From Anastrepha obliqua (Eukaryota; Arthropoda; Insecta; Diptera; Tephritidae), in the NCBI RefSeq assembly GCF_027943255.1, contig NC_072897.1, positions 40,150,044 through 40,214,043 on the forward strand: 64,000 nucleotides of DNA. The letters run 5' to 3'. The notes under the pieces were generated by a model, which saw only the letters and a list, made by a program, of their open reading frames with translations, was not told the origin of the DNA and ran no database searches. Below, in pieces: positions 59,289 through 64,000 of this stretch; position 1 is the stretch's first letter, and each line of letters opens with the position of its first letter. The translations under genes and the position numbers were made by a program.

Positions 59289-59571
59289 AACATAACCAAT
59301 AATATATAACGTTGGGAAGATGTTTGTCTTTATCTATTTAAGTAAAATTTAACGTAGAACTAAAAAAAAAATTTTTTCCAACTCAATATTATGCTCCAAT
59401 ATATTAATTTTTCATATTTTTTTGTTTAAACAATGAAAAAATTAATTGCACAATATAATATTGGTAGAAGTTACAATTTAGAGCATACAAAAGAAAATCC
59501 TGTTGGTTACATGGCAATTCATTCAGTCCCTACGAGATCTGAGGTCAAAACCCCTGGGCACTCCACTATTA

Positions 59572-60544
59572 AATGCTTAAGGGAATTTTCAGGCAGACCA
59601 GGGGAGTTTAACTCCTGGAGGAAGAGGGTGGAAAGAATACTCAGAATTTATGAGCCCTTATGCGGAACAGCAAAGTACTATGGAATCCTAAACATAATTA
59701 GGAACAAAATCGTAGGAAACGCTGATATCGCGTTAGAGTCCTACAATACGCCGTTGGACTGGACAGCCATCGCCAAATGCCTTACACTGCATTACGCAGG
59801 ACTCGTTCAAGGCAACTCTACAGTACAACAACTCTATCAGGCTGTGTACTCTCATTTATCCCTTATCCTCAACAAATCAGGAAAAGAAGCCTTAAGCTTA
59901 CTTACCGAGACTTATCGAGGAAAGGCCCTTGATACGTTTATCAGAGGTCTCAACGGAGATTTACCGAGACTGCTAGGTATGAGAGAGCCTGCGGACCTTC
60001 CGCAAGCTCTACATTTGTGTCTCAAACTAGAGAATCAGAAATTTCGAACTCATTATGCTCAAAATCAAAACGACTTACCACTAAGGAAGCAGTCTTACTA
60101 TTCACCACCACCTTTTCCACAGAGAGGCCTCAATAATCAAAGACAAAGACAGACTTTTTACCCCCAATTAGCTCACGTACCTAGATTCCAAAATAACCCA
60201 AGATTTTTTAATTACGAGCAAGTACCAACAAATAGCAACCAGCCAAGACAACCCCCACCTTCCATAGCACCCAAACCACTACCACCGCCAGAGCCGATGG
60301 ATATCGACCGAAGCATCCGCTCCCAACAAATAAATTACGCGAACAGACCTCAGGCAAATCAATTCCTGGGAAAAAGACCACCCCAACCATCCTCTCAAAG
60401 GAATATCCAGCTTAACAAGGCAGCGAAGACACTTACGAAGAAAATGACGATTACGACCAGACATTGACAGAATACGTCGATTCCATAGAATCAGAAAACA
60501 GGGAGGAAGAATTGGTATTAAGCGACGTACATTTTTTAGGATAA
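59572..60544 (+). pseudogene. Second errantivirus gag, remainder
   Basis: Resumes with KCLREFSGRPGEFNSWRKR and covers the capsid-like part (ALSLLTETYRGKALDTFIRGLNGDL), where RGKALDTFIRGL is the Gag motif, then a proline/glutamine-rich tail with EPMDIDRS. A frameshift near 60410 moves the last, acidic part (YEENDDYDQ to SDVHFLG) to another frame, ending at 60542-60544. The residues before 59572 in the apparent frame from 59433 are transposon-derived. Confidence 0.82.
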
Positions 60545-60752
60545 CCAGCTCTTCGCTACCATACTTCGAATGTAGAACGAAGAGCGGAGAAATCTTAAAA
60601 TTTTTGGTGGACACAGGCTCCAGTAAAAACTATGTCCAACCGAGGCTAGTAAAAAAAGAAATTCTGCGCAAAATCAGTTGCAGGAGGCATAAAAATTCAA
60701 TCGCATACTTGTTAACTTATTCAATTTAGACGACAAGCTCAAATTTTACGTC
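60510..60752 (+). pseudogene. Second errantivirus pol: protease
   Basis: The pol frame overlaps the end of gag. ILKFLVDTGSSKNYV carries the protease active-site DTGS at about 60606-60620. A stop at about 60727 and a frameshift separate it from the next block. Confidence 0.75.
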
Positions 60753-61208
60753 ATGCCTACCCTAAAATCTTTCCATACAATACTGGGAAACGACAGCTTG
60801 AAAGACCTGAATGCAGTCATTTTTACTGACAAAAACCTCATGGTTATCCGCGACAAAATCAAAATTCAACTTGAGCAACGTAGTAGCCAAAGTATAAACT
60901 CTATCGGACTACAAGACGAGCACTTGACTGATTACCAAATGGAAACTGTAGACACTTTAGTAAAGAAATTTCCGAATCTCTTTTCGGAACCCGACGCAAA
61001 ACTAACTTACACGACAAAAGTCACTGGAGAAATACGAACTGCTACGGACACTCCTGTTTACAGTAAATTTTACCCATATCTAGCTTCGCTTAAAAGTGAG
61101 GTAGAAAAACAAATCAGTAAACTTCTAAGTGATGGAATAATACGAAATTTAAAAAAGAAATTGTGAAAGAGGACAAGTCAACAACTGTCCTCACAGAAAA
61201 AGGAAAAA
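60753..61208 (+). pseudogene. Second errantivirus pol: linker, RT start fused to integrase tail
   Basis: The frame 60753-61166 carries FHTILGNDSLKDLNAVI and the RT entry EVEKQISKLLSDGII. At about 61138-61150 the sequence leaves RT and enters a segment reading EIVKEDKSTTVLTEKGKIVYKSNIRS in the next frame, which resembles the integrase C-terminal end. Everything between (RT palm, RNase H, integrase zinc and core) is missing. Confidence 0.8.
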
Positions 61209-62588
61209 TTGTTTACAAGAGCAATATCAGAAGCTAAACATCCATTAATCTTTTATAGATCACTCTTCATCACCAGCATATTGGCAAACGAACTGCAAAT
61301 AACAAACTATACTCTATCGCACCTAGTCACAATTAACAATGGACAAGCAAAAATACAAGACGGGACATTTAAAATAATTCATGTTACAAAACTTGACCAA
61401 TACGCATCATTCCTGAACAACATACGAACTTTCATGGAGGAAAACATCCCAAAAAGCAATTCCTTTTTCCCACTATTAAACCTTGAATTATCCCAAATTA
61501 CCAATATCCTCAACGCAATAGAACCAATCCATAAATTCCGGAATAAAAGATCTATTAATTTGCTTGGTACGGCCTGGAAGTATATTGCTGGGACACCGGA
61601 CCATGATGATTTCGAAATGGTCAAAGACATTATAGATAAAAATAACATAAATAACAATAAGCAAGTTTTGATAAATCAAGCATTTCGCGACAGAATAAAC
61701 AATTTGACAACAATAACGAATATGTTAAGTAACGCTATTAGAAAAGATAATAGACTTATAGATGAAATTGCATTACTTTTACAAACAAAAATTAGATTAG
61801 TTAAAGATGAACTCAAAGACGTTAAAAACGCAATACAATGGGCAAAAAACAATGTAATAAATTCAAGCCTACTAGATAAAAAAGAAATCGATGTAACTCT
61901 TAGCAAGCTTAGAAAAGAAAACATTTTATTTACTTCAACAGAAGAAGCCCTTATCTTTGCCGATATTGATATTTTGTATAACGGCACTACTCTACTGTAT
62001 GTTGTTAAAATCCCGCTCACAAGCAGGGAGAATTATGTTAATATTATTTTGAAACCCGTAAAGAAGGGAAATAAAATAATTAAATTGAAATACGATGAAA
62101 TTTTAAGAAACGAGGAAAAAAATATTGGGATTACTTGAGAATTGTAATCAAATTAATAGAGTTAAATTATGTAAGAAAAGTCAATTGACTGATATTTCCA
62201 ATGAACTTTGCATCCCCGCGCTCCTTAATGGTTTAAGCTCATCATGTTCAATTTCTGATGGCTACCATATTTCAACAATAGACTAAATTTCAACTGGCAT
62301 AGTACTTTTAAACAACTTTAACGGCACGGTCAATAATAACACGCTTAATGGCACATTCTTACTAAAATTTTCGAATTCAACTGTAAAGATAAATAACCAA
62401 TTGTACAGAAATTGGGAAGCACCCCCTATGGAGGTTGCTCCACCGATAGTCCAACCAACGCCTATGGAAAGAGAATTCGTGAAAATACTTTCATTGGAGA
62501 TGCTAAGTCAATTACACGTTAATAACACGGAGAAAATTAAATTGCTTAAGTCATTTATTTGTATAAATGTACTATGCCAAATTTAGTA
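61209..62588 (+). pseudogene. Second errantivirus env, lacking its anchor
   Basis: Opens near 61209 with a signal-like stretch (LIFYRSLFITSILA). A furin-type RNKR site at about 61539 is followed by a fusion-peptide-like segment and TPDHDDF, then heptad-rich helices (IDEIALLLQTKIRLVKDEL). The frame ends at 62136-62138; further env-like pieces follow to about 62560 with a TAG/TAA at about 62284 and glycosylation-type NNT and NGT sites and PPIVQPTPMEREF. The membrane anchor and 3' LTR are absent; Helitron sequence begins at about 62589. Confidence 0.8.
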
Positions 62589-62800
62589 TCTATACGAAGA
62601 ACTTAAATATCAGTATATTGTGATTACGAAAGATCTTTCTTACACAGTTCACAGGTACCGTTGAGGAAAAACTGTTGTGCCTTCCTAACCCGATTTGACA
62701 TCACTAATTTGTGTAATTGTAAGTATAAATTTATAATAGTTATATTATTGTATTGGATGACCATAAACAATATTGTTGATTTCCAATTATAGGTTTCAAT

Positions 62801-63180
62801 ATGCCAAAAACTACTGCTGAACGTGCACGAGAATACAGAGCTCGGAAAAAATTATCGAAATAAGAAAAACCGCCAGCGCAAACAGCAGCACAACGCAATC
62901 GAAAATGTAGGGCTCGACAGAAGGTTTTGAGAAATGCAGTCGTCACTATCGGAGACGAATCAGCATCGACGAATTTTTTTCGCCTAAGTGAATTACCCAT
63001 AGTCAATCCAGAAAATCCACAACCCAGTACCAGCAGAGACGATGGTAATATATTTCATCAATATATATTACAAACGAGTGGCCAAGCTGAGCAGGCTCAA
63101 GTTCCTGCTCAAAATACTGAGAGAAGAATAACTGTCGCCAAGCCGACGTGCATCAGGCCAATTGATCGCAAAGTCCAATG
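62801..63180 (+). pseudogene. Helitron protein N-terminus (broken)
   Basis: ATG at 62801. TTAERAREYRARKKLSK is followed by a TAA, and the frame continues with AAQRNRKCRARQK, two short basic repeats of the AERAREYR type found at the N-terminus of insect Helitron proteins. A Pro/Ser-rich linker follows to a stop at 63179. Confidence 0.65.
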
Positions 63181-63449
63181 AATCCGACCTCAACTATATC
63201 CACAAAGACGAGGAGAAGCGGTGTCGTGAAAATAGACAGTGAAAAAAGATGTTGTAAGATGCCAATACTATTGTCGTCCAAAGACCAGTTGTTTCTCCAG
63301 TTGTTGTGAATTTGTCTTCGAATGTGAGTGATATACAAGTTGATTTTGCTGAAGTGTTACAATCTCAAACATTGGAAATAGAGTGTGATCCTCCCGCCAC
63401 TTCAGCCGTTAGACCAGAATCAAAACTACCATATGTTCCCATTGATGTA

Positions 63450-64000
63450 AATGAGCGAGACAAATAAAGTGCTTATCTTCATAAATAAATTTACAAATAT
63501 TCCATTTGGCTATGTTTATACAATTTGCGATAGATTATGGCTCAAAGCAGATTTAAAACAACCAGTAGAGGCACACCAGGAAATTTTACACACTACTATT
63601 TGCCAAATATATCTATGGAGGATATTTTGGCTTGAAATATGTGTTTCTCTTCTTTGAAAAAAACATTCCAGCCATGTCAGTATATAATGGATTTAAATTT
63701 CCTGAGATTCCGGATCATCTACCACCGATCGATTAATGGTCAATATGGTATCTATGGGCAAATTATAAATGTGCCAGTTGGTGTGAATACCATGATTAAA
63801 AATCTCCCAGGAAACATCGATGATGATCACTGCATAAATGTACACATCAAAAATTAATCGAACAAGCTATCTGCACAGAATGGTAAATAAAGCATAATAA
63901 AGGCTTGGTTGCTTTATCTAATATCATCCCCACTTTATCGTATGTACGGAATAACTATTGATGAAGCCTTCTTCAATGAGGAACACATTACGCCTCAAAT
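63450..64000 (+). pseudogene. Helitron DUF6570 region and following part (broken)
   Basis: FTNIPFGYVYTICDRLWLKADL begins the conserved CDRLW segment. In other frames come NIPAMSVYNGFKFPEIPDHL, then NGQYGIYGQIINVPVGVNTM and DDDHCINVHIK, the DUF6570 blocks. From 63900 a frame reads KAWLLYLISSPLYRMYGITI and continues beyond the window. A piece between PDHLPPID and NGQYG is missing. The Rep and helicase domains would lie to the right. Confidence 0.78.

Larger units (their letters stand above)
54036..59568 (-). mobile_element. DNA transposon with XPG/PIN-like nuclease protein, provisionally Academ-like
   Basis: A 5533-bp insertion in gag. Ends are TAATGGAGTGTCTGG on the left and, reverse-complemented, TAGTGGAGTGCCCAGG on the right, flanked by TTA (54033-54035 and 59569-59571). 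Removing the element and one TTA restores the gag frame. It holds a minus-strand gene split by a Helitron. Academ elements are known for XPG-type nuclease domains and 3-4-bp target duplications, which is why I choose that name; this assignment is an inference. About 2.37 kb of its length is the Helitron. Confidence 0.75.
62589..64000 (+). mobile_element. Helitron, 5' part, protein-coding but degenerate
   Basis: A TC (62589-62590) after an A starts TCTATACGAAG, a plausible Helitron 5' end; the boundary is inferred, since the 3' end lies outside. The coding region that follows is Helitron-specific. A GTAAGT (62719) and a TTATAG (62787-62792) could bound a 74-bp intron in the untranslated leader, just upstream of the ATG at 62801. 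Confidence 0.6.

Noticed and set aside
59433..59571. An ATG at 59433 as the start of gag
   Set aside because: The first 46 codons belong to the terminus of the inserted DNA transposon; gag proper starts at 53744 and resumes at 59572.

Overview
This 64 kb window is a repeat-dominated eukaryotic locus, almost certainly from an insect genome and plausibly a higher dipteran. Evidence: AT-rich DNA with CATA/ACATATGTA microsatellite tracts, errantivirus-type (Ty3/gypsy with env) LTR retrotransposons, LOA-clade non-LTR elements, a P-element/THAP transposase relic, a Tc1 element and Helitrons. I recognise no single-copy host gene and no tRNA or rRNA gene; every coding segment I can name belongs to a mobile element, and nearly all are broken. 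The species is not resolved.

Region 1 (1-41505) is a head-to-tail tandem array of at least 4.5 units of about 9.05 kb. Each unit is one errantivirus-like provirus with a single LTR (LTR, gag, protease, RT/RNase H, integrase, env), and env is split by a minus-strand LOA-clade element of about 3.06 kb flanked by a 15-bp target duplication. LTR-to-LTR distances are 9050, 9019, 9050 and 9018 bp. The same stop codons, frameshifts and nested insertion recur in every unit, so the element was dead and already interrupted when it was amplified. The array runs off the left edge of the window and ends on the right at a diverged terminal LTR (41132-41505). I number units U0 (partial, 1-4994), U1 (4995-14044), U2 (14045-23063), U3 (23064-32113) and U4 (32114-41131).

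Region 2 (41506-48414) is a patchwork. It holds a P-element/THAP-type transposase relic split at 42633-44255 by an element with arms of about 610-620 bp in inverted orientation (TTA target duplication), an AT-rich stretch, a Tc1-like element (46485-48022) with near-perfect termini that is itself interrupted, and a two-unit 139-bp tandem repeat.

Region 3 (48415-62588) is a second, different errantivirus-like element. It has an LTR, a tRNA-Lys-type primer site and a repeat-rich leader broken by a second LOA element (49901-53614). Its gag is broken by a 5.5-kb DNA transposon (54036-59568, TTA duplication) encoding an XPG/PIN-like nuclease plus a cysteine-rich CXC tail, provisionally Academ-like. 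That transposon is in turn broken by a satellite-bearing Helitron (56172-58544). After gag, pol has lost everything from the RT fingers to the integrase C-terminus, and env ends before its membrane anchor.

Region 4 (about 62589-64000) is the 5' part of a protein-coding but degenerate Helitron (DUF6570 region) that continues past the window.

The genes do not form a pathway. The interest lies in the architecture: a retrotransposon turned into a macrosatellite, and up to three levels of nesting that can be dated relative to one another from intact target-site duplications.
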